Assembly (NCBI GenBank): GCA_036389155.1
Contig: DASVQN010000052.1
Span: 7,890 to 71,889 of the forward strand
Length of the DNA: 64,000 nucleotides
From: CADCVT01 sp036389155
GTDB taxonomy: Bacteria > Actinomycetota > Thermoleophilia > Solirubrobacterales > Solirubrobacteraceae
Reading direction: 5' to 3'
The translations under genes were made by a program, and so were the position numbers. Each line of letters begins with the position of its first letter. Position 1 is the first letter of the stretch. A model generated the notes under the pieces. The model did not search any database and was not told the DNA's origin. It was given only the letters and a program-made list of their open reading frames with translations. This document shows positions 50,210 to 57,521 of this stretch, in pieces.

Positions 50210-51430
50210 GTGCAGCGGCACCTGAGACTCCCTCTCGCGCTCGCCGCCGCCGTCGTGGTGGCGGAGGCCGCAGTCCTGCTGTTGCGGCCGCGGGGCGGCG
50301 TCATCCCTCCGGTCGAGGTGCCGGTGCAAGCGTACTTCAGCGCCGCGGAGGTGGCGCGGGCCGAGGCGTTCCGGGGCCCGCAGGCGGCGCTCTACGCGCT
50401 CTCGACGGCGATCGAGCTCGGCGTCCTCGTGCTCGCGGTGCGCCGCCCTCCGGCGTGGCTGCGGGGCGCCCGGCGACCGGTGCTCGCGGGCGCCGCGGCC
50501 GGTGCCCTGCTGTCGCTGGCGACGAGCGTGGCGCCGCTGCCGGTGGGCGCGATCTCGCGCCAGCGCGCGATCGACGTCGGGCTGGTCACCCAGTCGTGGG
50601 CCGGCTGGGCCGGCGACCTCGTCAGGTCGTGGGGGATCGGCGCGGCGATCGCGGCGGCCGGCGGCGCGTTCGCCGTCGTCCTGCTGCGGCGCGCCGGGCA
50701 ACGCTGGTGGATCCCCGCCTCCGCCGTCGTCGTCGCCTTCGGCGCGGTCATCACCTACGCGGGGCCGGTCGTCCTCGACCCGATCTTCAACCGGTTCGAG
50801 CCGCTGCCCGCCGGGCGGACGCGGTCGGACGTCCTGGACCTGGCGCGGCGGGCCGGCGTCGACGTGGGGGAGGTCTACGTCGTCGACGCCTCGCGCCGCA
50901 CGACGTCCGCCAACGCCTACGTCACCGGTCTCGGGCGCACCAAGCGCGTCGTGCTGTACGACACGCTGCTCGAGCAGGACCGCCGCGACCCGTTCACCCG
51001 CGTCGAGGTCCGGCTCGTCGTCGCCCACGAGCTCGGGCACGTGCACTTCCGCGACGTCCCGCACGGGCTGCTGTTCCTCGCGCTCGTAGCGCCCGCCGGG
51101 ATGTTCGCGGTGGCCCGGCTGGCCGAGCGGCTCGGCCCCTCGACCGGGGCGGGGGCGATCCCGCCGCTCGCGCTGGCGCTGGCGCTCGTCGTCCCGGTCG
51201 TCTCCACGGTCTCCCTCCAGCTCTCTCGTCGCATCGAGGCGCGGGCGGACAGCTTCGCGCTCCGGCTGACCGACGCGCCCGAGCCGTTCATCGACTTCGA
51301 GCGGCGGATCGCGCTCCGCAACGTGGCCGACCCCGACCCGCCGGGCTGGCGCACCGCCCTGCTGGGCACGCACCCGCCGACGCTGGAGCGGATCGGCGCC
51401 GCGATCGCGTATCAGCGTGGCGCGCGGTGA
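50210..51430 (+). CDS. M48-family (Ste24/CAAX-protease-like) metalloprotease
   Basis: 406 residues. The zinc motif H-E-L-G-H (VVAHELGHVHFRD, about 272) and the third ligand Glu in RRIEARADSFAL (about 343) are in place. The Ste24-type segment FNRFEPLPAG and VYVVDASRRTTSANAYVTGL precede them. About seven TM helices surround the active site. It is a membrane protease for processing or quality control. Its 3' end overlaps a small minus-strand gene by 19 bp. Confidence 0.9.
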   Translation: MQRHLRLPLALAAAVVVAEAAVLLLRPRGGVIPPVEVPVQAYFSAAEVARAEAFRGPQAALYALSTAIELGVLVLAVRRPPAWLRGARRPVLAGAAAGALLSLATSVAPLPVGAISRQRAIDVGLVTQSWAGWAGDLVRSWGIGAAIAAAGGAFAVVLLRRAGQRWWIPASAVVVAFGAVITYAGPVVLDPIFNRFEPLPAGRTRSDVLDLARRAGVDVGEVYVVDASRRTTSANAYVTGLGRTKRVVLYDTLLEQDRRDPFTRVEVRLVVAHELGHVHFRDVPHGLLFLALVAPAGMFAVARLAERLGPSTGAGAIPPLALALALVVPVVSTVSLQLSRRIEARADSFALRLTDAPEPFIDFERRIALRNVADPDPPGWRTALLGTHPPTLERIGAAIAYQRGAR

Positions 51431-51591
51431 AACCGGGGCGCGTCGTCGTCGCGCTCCAGCAGGCCCCAGGCGTAGAGCCAGAGCGCGTCCCGGACCTCGC
51501 GACCGACCGGTGCGCGATCGATGACGCGCTCCTCCACCTCGTGGAGGTCGGCACCCTCGCCGACCGCCTCGTCGACCTGTTCGCGCAACAT
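51412..51591 (-). CDS. Small conserved-looking acidic protein
   Basis: 59 residues from ATG 51591 (MLREQVDEAVGEGADLHEVE); ATG 51606 is the alternative. It continues EERVIDRAPVGREVRDALWL and ends in a charged tail. The Leu-Trp-Leu-Tyr-Ala-Trp core and acidic helices are a pattern I associate with small Solirubrobacterales hypotheticals. There is no known function. It overlaps the M48 gene 3' end by 19 bp. Confidence 0.55.
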   Translation of the reverse strand: MLREQVDEAVGEGADLHEVEERVIDRAPVGREVRDALWLYAWGLLERDDDAPRFHRAPR

Positions 51592-51684
51592 CGTCAGCCC
51601 TGCCATCGCGGCGCATTGTTCGCAGCTTGCGGCGCGCCGCGCAAGGGCTCCTTTCTGGTTCTTCACCAAAGTGCGGGATCGTCG

Positions 51685-51698
51685 CCGCCTCTTGGCGG
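51685..51698 (-). terminator. Hairpin after the DUF3467 gene
   Basis: CCGCC-tctt-GGCGG, 10 nt beyond the stop codon when read on the minus strand. A short stem, plausible as a terminator. Confidence 0.35.
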
Positions 51699-51708
51699 AA
51701 AGGCTGTG

Positions 51709-52050
51709 CTAAGCGAGCGGATCGTCGGTCGCGGGGCCCCCGGCCTGGCCGCCGCGGTCGCCCGTCTCGGGCAGGTTCTTGATGCCCTCGCGGGTCCGCC
51801 ACTTCGCGTAGTTGTCCTGCATCGCCTCGATGAGCTCGCCCATGAAGCGGGGCGAGACGTTGACGCGGCTGACGACGACGCCGGGCACCTCGTCATCCTC
51901 GACCTCGTGGTCGACCCGCGCGAACGTGATCGTGAACTCGTAGTCCGAGTGGCTGACGTTCGCGAAGTTCGAGTAGACGCCGGCCATGATGTCCGGCGAG
52001 AAGTGGATGTTGATGTGGCGCCCGCCCTGGGCGTCGGGATCTCCGGCCAT
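51709..52050 (-). CDS. DUF3467-family protein
   Basis: 113 residues. The family core is clear: INIHFSPDIMAGVYSNFANV, then DYEFTITFARVDHE and VVVSRVNVSPRFMGELIEAM. It is a small cytosolic protein of unknown function, widespread in bacteria and archaea. The C-terminus is Gly/Asp-rich and disordered. It is divergent from rlmH with 20 bp between start codons. Confidence 0.85.
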   Translation of the reverse strand: MAGDPDAQGGRHINIHFSPDIMAGVYSNFANVSHSDYEFTITFARVDHEVEDDEVPGVVVSRVNVSPRFMGELIEAMQDNYAKWRTREGIKNLPETGDRGGQAGGPATDDPLA

Positions 52051-52070
52051 GGGAAGAGGTTCGCACAGTC

Positions 52071-52478
52071 GTGAGGGTCACGGTCGTGGCCGTCGGGAGG
52101 CTGCGGCCGCCGTACGTCGACGACGTCGCGCACTACCTGAAGATGCTCGGGCGCTACGCGACCGTGGAGGTCGTCGAGGTGCGCGAGGAGGACGACGCCT
52201 CGCGGCGGATCCCGGACCGCGCGTTCGTCGTCCTGCTGGACGCGGGCGGGAAGCAGATGACGTCCGAGGGGTTCGCGGCGTGGCTGGAGGAGCGACGGCA
52301 CGAGGGGCGCCCGCTGTGCTTCGTGATCGGCGGCGCGTTCGGGATCTCGCTGGAGCGCTCCGACCTGACGCTGTCGCTGGGGCGGATGACGCTGCCGCAC
52401 CAGCTCGCGCGCGTCGTCCTGGTCGAGCAGCTCTACCGCGCCCACAAGATCCTCGCGGGCGAGCCGTACCACTACTGA
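52071..52478 (+). CDS. rlmH: 23S rRNA pseudouridine-1915 N3-methyltransferase
   Basis: 135 residues, slightly short of the usual 155. The SPOUT knot region is intact: VVLLDAGGKQMTSEGFA, CFVIGGAFGISLE and the C-terminal HQLARVVLVEQLYRAHKILAG with the final EPYHY signature. It methylates a pseudouridine in helix 69 of 23S rRNA. The start is GTG 52071, with MRVTVVAVGRL at the N-terminus. Confidence 0.95.
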   Translation: MRVTVVAVGRLRPPYVDDVAHYLKMLGRYATVEVVEVREEDDASRRIPDRAFVVLLDAGGKQMTSEGFAAWLEERRHEGRPLCFVIGGAFGISLERSDLTLSLGRMTLPHQLARVVLVEQLYRAHKILAGEPYHY

Positions 52479-52495
52479 GCGGGTACGACCGGGGC

Positions 52496-52910
52496 ATGCC
52501 TTTGAAGAAGGAGGACCTCCCGCAGACGCTGCAGCGCTCGCCGAAGAAGGTCCGCGACGCGTACGTCAAGACGCTCGACAGCGCGGAGGACACCTACGAC
52601 GGCGACGAGGAGCGCGCGCACCGGACGGCGTGGTCGTCGGTCAAGCACATCGCCGAGAAGAAGGGCGATCACTGGGAGGTCAAGGACGAGTACGGGCCGT
52701 CGGACCCGCGGTCCGCCCTCTCCGGTCGCGCCGCGCGCGAGGGCGCGCGGCGAGACCTACGAGGGCGTCGACGCGGGCAAGACGAAGGCGGAGCTGCTCG
52801 AGGACGCGCGCGACGCGGACATCCCAGGGCGCTCGAAGATGGACAAGCGCGAGCTCGCCGAGGCGCTCATGAAGCACAATCGGCGCGAGACAGCGCGCGC
52901 AAGGGGGTAG
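52496..52910 (+). pseudogene. Frameshifted ChaB-family protein with Rho-N-like tail
   Basis: ATG 52496 starts a normal ChaB domain (MPLKKEDLPQTLQRSPKKVR, then HRTAWSSVKHIAEKKG). Near 52727-52755, a GC-repeat stretch, the frame changes. The downstream frame reads GETYEGVDAGKTKAELLEDA, then PGRSKMDKRELAEALMKHN, which looks like a Rho-N/SAP-type helical DNA- or RNA-binding end, and stops at TAG 52908-52910. The span is 415 bp, one base more than a multiple of three. A single inserted base is the simplest explanation; a sequencing error in the GC run is possible. ChaB proteins are small and of uncertain function. Confidence 0.7.
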
Positions 52911-52919
52911 GGCGTCGGT

Positions 52920-53066
52920 ATGGACGAGACCAAGGGCACAGACTCCGCACCGTCCGAGGCGCCGATCAGCCCGTCCCCCGACGAGGCCGGGCACGAGGAC
53001 GTCAGCGGCGGAGAGACCACCCCCCAGAGCGGCGCCCCGGAGGCGGCCGAGGAGGACGACGCATGA
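52920..53066 (+). CDS. Tiny acidic, disordered protein
   Basis: 48 residues beginning MDETKGTDSAPSEAP, rich in Asp, Glu, Pro, Ser and Gly, with no hydrophobic core. It starts 10 nt after the ChaB-type gene and overlaps the next gene by ATGA (53063-53066). The two tiny genes look like a coupled pair. The function is unknown. Confidence 0.5.
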   Translation: MDETKGTDSAPSEAPISPSPDEAGHEDVSGGETTPQSGAPEAAEEDDA

Positions 53067-53272
53067 CCGACGAGACGCGAGACGTCGAGAGCGACGAGGG
53101 CAACGTGGACGCGGGCGGCCGCGCCCACACCTCATCCGACGAGGGCCATCCCGCGGGCGACGGCGCCCGGACCGACCGCGACGTCGGCGGTCCCGTGGCC
53201 GAGGACGACGCCGAGGAGGCGACCGGCGGCGTGCACGGCACGCGCGAGACGCCGATCGAGCCGCACGAGTAG
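53063..53272 (+). CDS. Tiny acidic, disordered protein, second of the pair
   Basis: 69 residues, strongly acidic (MTDETRDVESDEGN to ETPIEPHE), with no predicted fold. It shares the composition of the preceding 48-residue protein, so the two may be a duplicated pair or parts of one function. It is convergent with ccdA. There is no recognised family. Confidence 0.5.
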   Translation: MTDETRDVESDEGNVDAGGRAHTSSDEGHPAGDGARTDRDVGGPVAEDDAEEATGGVHGTRETPIEPHE

Positions 53273-53291
53273 AGGGGTCGCCCGGCGCCCG

Positions 53292-54035
53292 CTACACGCT
53301 GTAGAGGTCGTCGAGGCCGATCTTCTGCAGCAGCTTCTGGGCCTCGATGTTCAGGTGGGCCAGCTCGCCGGTGAAGATGAGCGTGCCCATCACGATCAGC
53401 GTGATCCCGGAGATCACGGTGATGACGGTGTAGTGGTCGCGCAGCCAGCGGAAGACGCGCGTCGCCCGCTGGAACGCGACGGCGCACGCGAGGAACGGGA
53501 TGGCCAGGCCCGCGGAGTAGATCGCGAGCAGCGCGCCGCCCTGGCCGACGGTGTCCTTCGTGGCCGCGGCGCTGAGGATCGCGGTGAGCGTCGGGCCGAT
53601 GCACGGCGTCCAGCCGACGGCGAAGGCGGCGCCCGCGACGAGCGGCCCGCCCGCGCCGGCGCGCGCGATGAGCGAGTTCGGGTGCCACTCCTGGTTGAGC
53701 CGCGTGATGAACGGCGTGCAGACGAAGAACACGCCCATGGCGACGATCAGCGCGCCGGCGATGTGCTCGAGCGTGCGGATGTTGTCGCGCAGCGTCGAGC
53801 CGAGGCCGGTCGCGGCCATGCCCAGCGCGACGAAGACCGCCGCGAAGGCGAGGCAGAAGACGATCGCCGGCAGGAGGATCGAGGAGCGGCGCTCGCCCTC
53901 CTGCATGTCGGCGACCGAGACGCCGGACACCGCGCTCAGGTAGCCGGGCACGAGCGGCAGCACGCACGGGGAGATGAAGGAGACGAACCCCGCGGCGAAC
54001 GCCGCGAAGACGGTGGTGTCGACGCCGCTGGACAC
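53292..54035 (-). CDS. ccdA: Cytochrome c biogenesis membrane protein CcdA
   Basis: 247 residues with six predicted TM helices. The two redox cysteines are in FISPCVLPLVPGYLS (helix 1) and VGWTPCIGPTLTAIL (helix 4), the CcdA hallmark Pro-Cys pairs. It transfers electrons from cytosolic thioredoxin to the outer face, to keep apocytochrome c and CcmG/CcmH reduced. GTG 54035 lies 2 nt after the ccmH stop. It is the last gene of the minus-strand ccm half-operon (tlpA-ccmH-ccdA). Confidence 0.92.
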   Translation of the reverse strand: MSSGVDTTVFAAFAAGFVSFISPCVLPLVPGYLSAVSGVSVADMQEGERRSSILLPAIVFCLAFAAVFVALGMAATGLGSTLRDNIRTLEHIAGALIVAMGVFFVCTPFITRLNQEWHPNSLIARAGAGGPLVAGAAFAVGWTPCIGPTLTAILSAAATKDTVGQGGALLAIYSAGLAIPFLACAVAFQRATRVFRWLRDHYTVITVISGITLIVMGTLIFTGELAHLNIEAQKLLQKIGLDDLYSV

Positions 54036-54037
54036 CG

Positions 54038-54514
54038 CTACTCGTACCGGGCGAGGTCCTCGTCGAGGCGCTGCAGCTCGGCGTCCGAGGCGGCGGGGGG
54101 CGGGGCCGCGCCGGCGGTCGCGCCGCCGGGCGTCCTGCGCCTCCAGCGCGGCAGCATGACCGCGGCGCCGGCGAGCATCGCCAGCACCAGCGCGATCGGG
54201 ACGGCGTAGGCGGCGACGTTGATGCCGCGGTCGTCGGGCAGGGCCAGGACGTCCTCGCCGTACTCGGCGACCATGCGGTGCTTCACCTGCTCCTTCGTCA
54301 GCCCCTGCGCGACGAGCCTGCGGATGAAGTTGCGCTCCTGCACCGCCTGCGGCTCGTCGCCGGCGACGTTCAGCGCGACGTTGCACAGGACGCACATGAC
54401 CTCGTCCTCGACGTCGGGGAGGGAGGTGCGCGGGGTGGCCGCGTCCGCCGCCGCGCCTTCGCTCGTCGCGAGGAGGGCGACGGCGGTCAGGAGCGTCGTG
54501 GCCGCGCGCCTCAC
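54038..54514 (-). CDS. ccmH: Cytochrome c maturation protein CcmH
   Basis: 158 residues. A signal/anchor at the N-terminus is followed by the CcmH domain with EDEVMCVLCNVALNVAGDE (C-x-x-C, in place of the usual R-C-x-x-C-Q), FIRRLVAQGLTKEQVKHRMV and YGEDVL. A TM helix lies at about 98-119 (AYAVPIALVLAMLAGAAVML). It is a thiol-disulfide component of haem ligation acting outside the membrane. GTG 54514 overlaps the tlpA stop (GTGA). Confidence 0.9.
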   Translation of the reverse strand: MRRAATTLLTAVALLATSEGAAADAATPRTSLPDVEDEVMCVLCNVALNVAGDEPQAVQERNFIRRLVAQGLTKEQVKHRMVAEYGEDVLALPDDRGINVAAYAVPIALVLAMLAGAAVMLPRWRRRTPGGATAGAAPPPAASDAELQRLDEDLARYE

Positions 54515-55044
54515 GCGCCCACCAGCTTCAGCGCGTCGTCGACGAAGGCCTTGTCGACGGGGCCGCGCCGCATCGCCACGATCCGCCCGTCGGCGTCGAC
54601 GACGAACGTCTCGGGCACGCCCGTGCGGTCGTAGTCGTGGCTCAGGTCGTCCTCGACGTCGCGGACGTTCGGGAAGGTGATCCCGAAGCGCTTCGCGAAG
54701 GTGCGCGAGTCGTCGCTCTGGTCGGAGATCGTGACGCCGAGCACGGTCCCGCCGCGCGCCTTCAGCCGCTGGTGCGCGCGCTCGAGGATCGGCGCCTCGT
54801 CCTTGCACGGGTCGCACCACGACGCCCAGAAGTTCACGATGACCGGCTTGCCGCGCCAGTCGGCGAGCGAGCGCGCGCCGCCGTCGAGCCCGGGGAGCGA
54901 GCGCGACGGCGCCTCCGGCCGCTTGCCGGAGGCCACCGCGTCGTCGAGCGTCGTCGAGTTCCCGGCGCCGACGACGCCGTAGACCAGCAGCGCGACCAGC
55001 GCGAGAGAGACGACGACAACGATGGGAACGTACGTCCGCCGCAC
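54511..55044 (-). CDS. TlpA/ResA/CcmG-type thiol-disulfide oxidoreductase
   Basis: 177 residues from GTG 55044 (ATG 55086 would add 14). One N-terminal TM anchor (YVPIVVVVSLALVALLVYGV) is followed by an exported thioredoxin fold. The active site is W-C-D-P-C (FWASWCDPCKDEAP), with the cis-Pro in TGVPETFVVD. It reduces apocytochrome c cysteines with CcdA and CcmH. It is the first gene of the minus-strand ccm half-operon, next to tRNA-Gly. Confidence 0.9.
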   Translation of the reverse strand: MRRTYVPIVVVVSLALVALLVYGVVGAGNSTTLDDAVASGKRPEAPSRSLPGLDGGARSLADWRGKPVIVNFWASWCDPCKDEAPILERAHQRLKARGGTVLGVTISDQSDDSRTFAKRFGITFPNVRDVEDDLSHDYDRTGVPETFVVDADGRIVAMRRGPVDKAFVDDALKLVGA

Positions 55045-55101
55045 GGCCTCCAGCGTAGTGAGAGACCCCGCCCCCGCCGCTATCATGAGCGCGCCTCAGA
55101 C

Positions 55102-55172
55102 GCGGGATTAGTTCATCGGTAGAACGCGAGCTTCCCAAGCTCGAGAGACGGGTTCGATTCCCGTATCCCGCT
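55102..55172 (+). tRNA. tRNA-Gly (anticodon CCC)
   Basis: 71 nt. The acceptor stem GCGGGAT pairs with ATCCCGC. The D arm is GTTC...GAAC, the anticodon stem CGAGC/GCTCG holds loop TTCCCAA (anticodon CCC), and the T arm GACGG-GTTCGATT-CCCGT is canonical. CCA is not encoded. It lies between the two halves of the ccm locus and is followed by a terminator hairpin. Confidence 0.95.
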
Positions 55173-55177
55173 TCCCT

Positions 55178-55203
55178 GAAACCCCTGCTAGGGCGGGGGT
55201 TTC
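55178..55203 (+). terminator. Terminator hairpin of tRNA-Gly
   Basis: GAAACCCC (55178-55185) pairs with GGGGTTTC (55196-55203) around a 10-nt loop, 6 nt after the tRNA end, then gctcgttct, a weak T-rich tail. Confidence 0.65.
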
Positions 55204-55313
55204 GCTCGTTCTAGCCCGGTTCGAGGCGCAATCGGGGGCGCTTCTCGGGCTGGGGGCGTGCCGCGCGCGCGTGCCGCGGCGGCGACGCCCCCCTCAGTTG
55301 CCCCCTCCGCTTG

Positions 55314-55721
55314 CTACGGGCCGACGAGCTGAAGGAGGTACGACCGGAACGAGCCGGCGCAGTCGCGGCGCTCGCCGTCCGGGATCTCGAGCCCCACGTT
55401 GCGCAGCACCTTCAGGTGGCGAACCTTCACGTTGCTCTCCGCAGCGCCTTCGACCACTGTCTCGGCGAGCGCGGCGAGGTCACCGCGCGGGTTCGTGCAC
55501 ACGCCGGCAAGCCGGTCAAGCTCGACGTCGTACCGCCGGGCCTCGGGATCGGTCGGCTGTCCTCCGAGGTCGGCCTTTGCCAGCCGGTACGCCTCCGGCG
55601 ACGCGATCGTCGCGGCCGGGGTCGAGGAGCTTTCCGCGGGCGGCTGGTCGCCGGCGCTGTCGTCGCCCCCGCATCCGGACAGCCCGAGCGCGAGGAGGAG
55701 GAGGACGGCCGCGCGCGTCAT
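55314..55721 (-). CDS. Small lipoprotein
   Basis: 135 residues. The signal ends in the lipobox LGLSGC (Cys about 17). A short Ser/Pro linker leads to a ~95-residue domain with two Cys (AGVCTNPRGD and RRDCAGSFRS) that probably form a disulfide: LAALAETVVEGAAESNVKVR, then HLKVLRNVGLEIPDGE. ATG 55721 overlaps the stop of the upstream gene (ATGA). The function is unknown. Confidence 0.7.
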   Translation of the reverse strand: MTRAAVLLLLALGLSGCGGDDSAGDQPPAESSSTPAATIASPEAYRLAKADLGGQPTDPEARRYDVELDRLAGVCTNPRGDLAALAETVVEGAAESNVKVRHLKVLRNVGLEIPDGERRDCAGSFRSYLLQLVGP

Positions 55722-55966
55722 GCCGCTGCTCCGGCGTCTGGATCTTCGCCGACGAGCGCGTCGAGCTTCGGCTGCATGCGGGCGAGCCGTGCGTCGACGG
55801 CCGCGAACGTCACGCCGCCGTCGTCGCCTTCGCCGGTGAGGAACGACTCCGGCAGGCCGCAAGCCCGCGGCGTCGCGAAGCCCGCGAAGGCTCGCGCGGC
55901 CTTGAGGCGGCGGCGCACCTCGTGGCGATCGAGCGGCTGGCGGGTCTCGTCGTCGGCGGCGGTCAC
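55718..55966 (-). CDS. Small protein with degenerate HTH-like N-terminus
   Basis: 82 residues from GTG 55966 (a longer start at ATG 56017 is less likely). The opening RHEVRRRLKAARAFAGFATP resembles the first helices of Xre-type regulators (E-V-R-R-R-L-K-A-A-R-x-L-A-G). The rest has no clear recognition helix. It is coupled to the lipoprotein gene by ATGA and divergent from the 56099 gene. It may be a decayed or highly diverged regulator; confidence in the fold is low. Confidence 0.5.
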   Translation of the reverse strand: MTAADDETRQPLDRHEVRRRLKAARAFAGFATPRACGLPESFLTGEGDDGGVTFAAVDARLARMQPKLDALVGEDPDAGAAA

Positions 55967-56098
55967 GAACGGCACCGTATCCCGCTTGCAGGTGGCTACC
56001 AGTCCGACGCGCGACACGATGAGCGCATCCTGAGTATTGTCTTGCTCGTGTTCGAACTTGCGGTGTCACAGGATTTCGCGTCGGCGCCCTAGGCCTTC

Positions 56099-56347
56099 AT
56101 GGCCCGCCCTCGCATTCCGCTGCAGGAGCTCGCGGCTGCCGAGCTCCGTCCCATTCTGGAAGCGCTGAAGGAGACCGTCGACGTCGACGAGGCGACCTGG
56201 GCGGTGTTCGCCGACGCCCTCGGTGACGCGCTGCTGCTCGGGGCGAACCTGGGTGCGCGGGCGGTGGTCGCGGTGGCGGAGGAGCTGGGCGTCACGCTCG
56301 ACGTGGAGCTCGACATGCGACCGGGAAACGGGTCTTCGCGCGACTAG
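56099..56347 (+). CDS. Small helical protein, unknown function
   Basis: 82 residues beginning MARPRIPLQELAAAELRPIL, predicted all-helical (LEALKETVDVDEATWAVFAD, LLGANLGARAVVAVAEELG). There are no Cys, no TM helix and no recognised family. It lies divergent from the HTH-like gene, in the patch downstream of tRNA-Gly. A chain of GC hairpins follows it. Confidence 0.5.
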   Translation: MARPRIPLQELAAAELRPILEALKETVDVDEATWAVFADALGDALLLGANLGARAVVAVAEELGVTLDVELDMRPGNGSSRD

Positions 56348-56425
56348 TACATCCGTCGAGTCCTCGGCACGGCGAGGCCTGTCATTCGATGATGGGCGTG
56401 CCCTGCTCGTCAGGGCGACCGCTGG

Positions 56426-56448
56426 CCGGGGCGGCTCCGCCGCCCCGG
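56426..56448. terminator. Bidirectional GC hairpin
   Basis: CCGGGGCGGC, loop tcc, GCCGCCCCGG: a perfect 10-bp stem between convergent genes. A second small stem GCCCTG/CAGGGC lies at 56400-56416. Confidence 0.6.
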
Positions 56449-56449
56449 C

Positions 56450-56770
56450 TCATGCGCGAGGCTCGTCCTGCGACAGCAGCCGCTCGACGGACGCGACCTT
56501 GTCGTCGAGCGTCTGCTCCTTGTCCCGCCGCTCGTCGAGCTTGAGGACCGTGTAGACGCGCGGGACGCCGAGCTCGAACGGCACCGCGTGCAGCTCGCCG
56601 ACGACGGCGAGGATGTCCTCGGTGCTCCCCTCGAGCGAGGTTCCCATCGCATGCATGCGGTACCCGACCCGCGACTGCGCACCCAGGCGACGTTGGATCT
56701 CTGCGACGTAGGCGGACGCCCCGGCGTCCGGGCGGCCGAGCGCGATGACCGTCAGGTCCGCCGTCGCCAC
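56450..56770 (-). CDS. MTH1187/YkoF-type thiamine-binding family protein
   Basis: 106 residues, the family size. ADLTVIALGRPDAGASAYVA opens the ferredoxin-like fold, then YRMHAMGTSLEGSTEDILAV contains the conserved G-T-S-L-E-G-S-x-E stretch, and HAVPFELGVPRVYTVLKLDE ends the fold. Such proteins bind thiamine or its parts; a role in thiamine salvage is proposed. GTG 56770 overlaps the last base of the upstream membrane-protein gene stop. No TPP riboswitch is visible. Confidence 0.85.
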   Translation of the reverse strand: MATADLTVIALGRPDAGASAYVAEIQRRLGAQSRVGYRMHAMGTSLEGSTEDILAVVGELHAVPFELGVPRVYTVLKLDERRDKEQTLDDKVASVERLLSQDEPRA

Positions 56771-57180
56771 TAGATCCCGCCGCCCTTGGCGAACAGGAAG
56801 AACCAGATCCCGAAAAGCACGAGCGCGACGCTGACCGACCACGCCATGACGATCCCGAGCACGCCGGTCTCGCGCCGGATCTCGCGCTCGCCGCGCATGG
56901 AGCGCAGCCAGATCGTCTGCTCCCGCCGCTGCGGAAGGCTTCCGGTGAGCCCCATGTGGATGTGGTTGATGGTCCCGAGCCCCTTCCCGACGACCGCCAT
57001 CGACACCACGATCCCGGCCAGCACGAGCGCGTAGAGCCCGAGGGACGGCTGCGAGGAGTCGGCGATGCGGGAGGCCAGCCACAGCCAGAAGACCGGCACC
57101 CCGATCCACATCAGGATGCTGCCGACGACCATGACCAGCACGAGGAGCGCGGTGACCGTGCCTCGTGCGGCCGTGCGCAT
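56770..57180 (-). CDS. Small membrane protein (paralogue of 34873-35349)
   Basis: 136 residues with four hydrophobic segments: VTALLVLVMVVGSILMWIGV, FWLWLASRI, LGLYALVLAGIVVSMAVVG and VLGIVMAWSVSVALVLFGIW. The pairing of P-x-x-W-L-W-L after helix 1 with F-x-I/L-W-F-F-L-F/A-x in the last helix also occurs at 34873-35349. The function is unknown. It is coupled to the thiamine-binding-type gene. Confidence 0.68.
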   Translation of the reverse strand: MRTAARGTVTALLVLVMVVGSILMWIGVPVFWLWLASRIADSSQPSLGLYALVLAGIVVSMAVVGKGLGTINHIHMGLTGSLPQRREQTIWLRSMRGEREIRRETGVLGIVMAWSVSVALVLFGIWFFLFAKGGGI

Positions 57181-57198
57181 GGCCGCTGAGTGTAGGTG

Positions 57199-57420
57199 CT
57201 ACCAGGCCTGGTCGGCGCCGCAGCGCGGGCACCCGACCGACGTCGAGACGCCGGCGGAGAACGAGTGGCCGCACCCGCACGCGTAGAACGCGTGGTCCTG
57301 GGTGCCGGCCGTGCGGCGGACGCTGTCCTGCTCGGGCGCGGGCCGCGCGGCACGCGGGTCCCGGTGGGACCGGCGCTCGGCTCGGCGGTGCGTCTGTCGC
57401 TGGCGTGTCCGTGTATCCAT
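57199..57420 (-). CDS. Small zinc-ribbon protein
   Basis: 73 residues. The N-terminal half is Arg-rich and basic. The C-terminal half is FYACGCGHSFSAGVSTSVGC and then PRCGADQAW, with C-x-C and C-x2-C pairs spaced like a zinc ribbon. It could bind nucleic acid. ATG 57420 or 57432 may be the start. It lies 18 nt upstream of the small membrane-protein gene on the same strand. Confidence 0.65.
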   Translation of the reverse strand: MDTRTRQRQTHRRAERRSHRDPRAARPAPEQDSVRRTAGTQDHAFYACGCGHSFSAGVSTSVGCPRCGADQAW

Positions 57421-57521
57421 CATTCCTCCCAACGGCCTTCATGGCCGGAGGTTTCGCTTACGAGGATCGGCGCGACCCCGCCAGGGCTTGAGCGCATGGC
57501 TTGTCATACTGCGTGGAGGCC

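Noticed and set aside
55102..55172. Search for a duplicate of the tRNA-Gly 3' end as an attachment-site repeat
   Set aside because: I did not see a second copy of the T-arm/acceptor sequence within the downstream patch, so no att sites are annotated.
56050..56057. GTTCGAAC palindrome between the divergent genes near tRNA-Gly
   Set aside because: Only 8 bp, not a LexA box and not extended by further symmetry; such words occur by chance.
56771..57200. TPP riboswitch near the thiamine-binding-type gene
   Set aside because: The upstream sequence is coding for a membrane protein and shows no THI-box-like conserved stretches.
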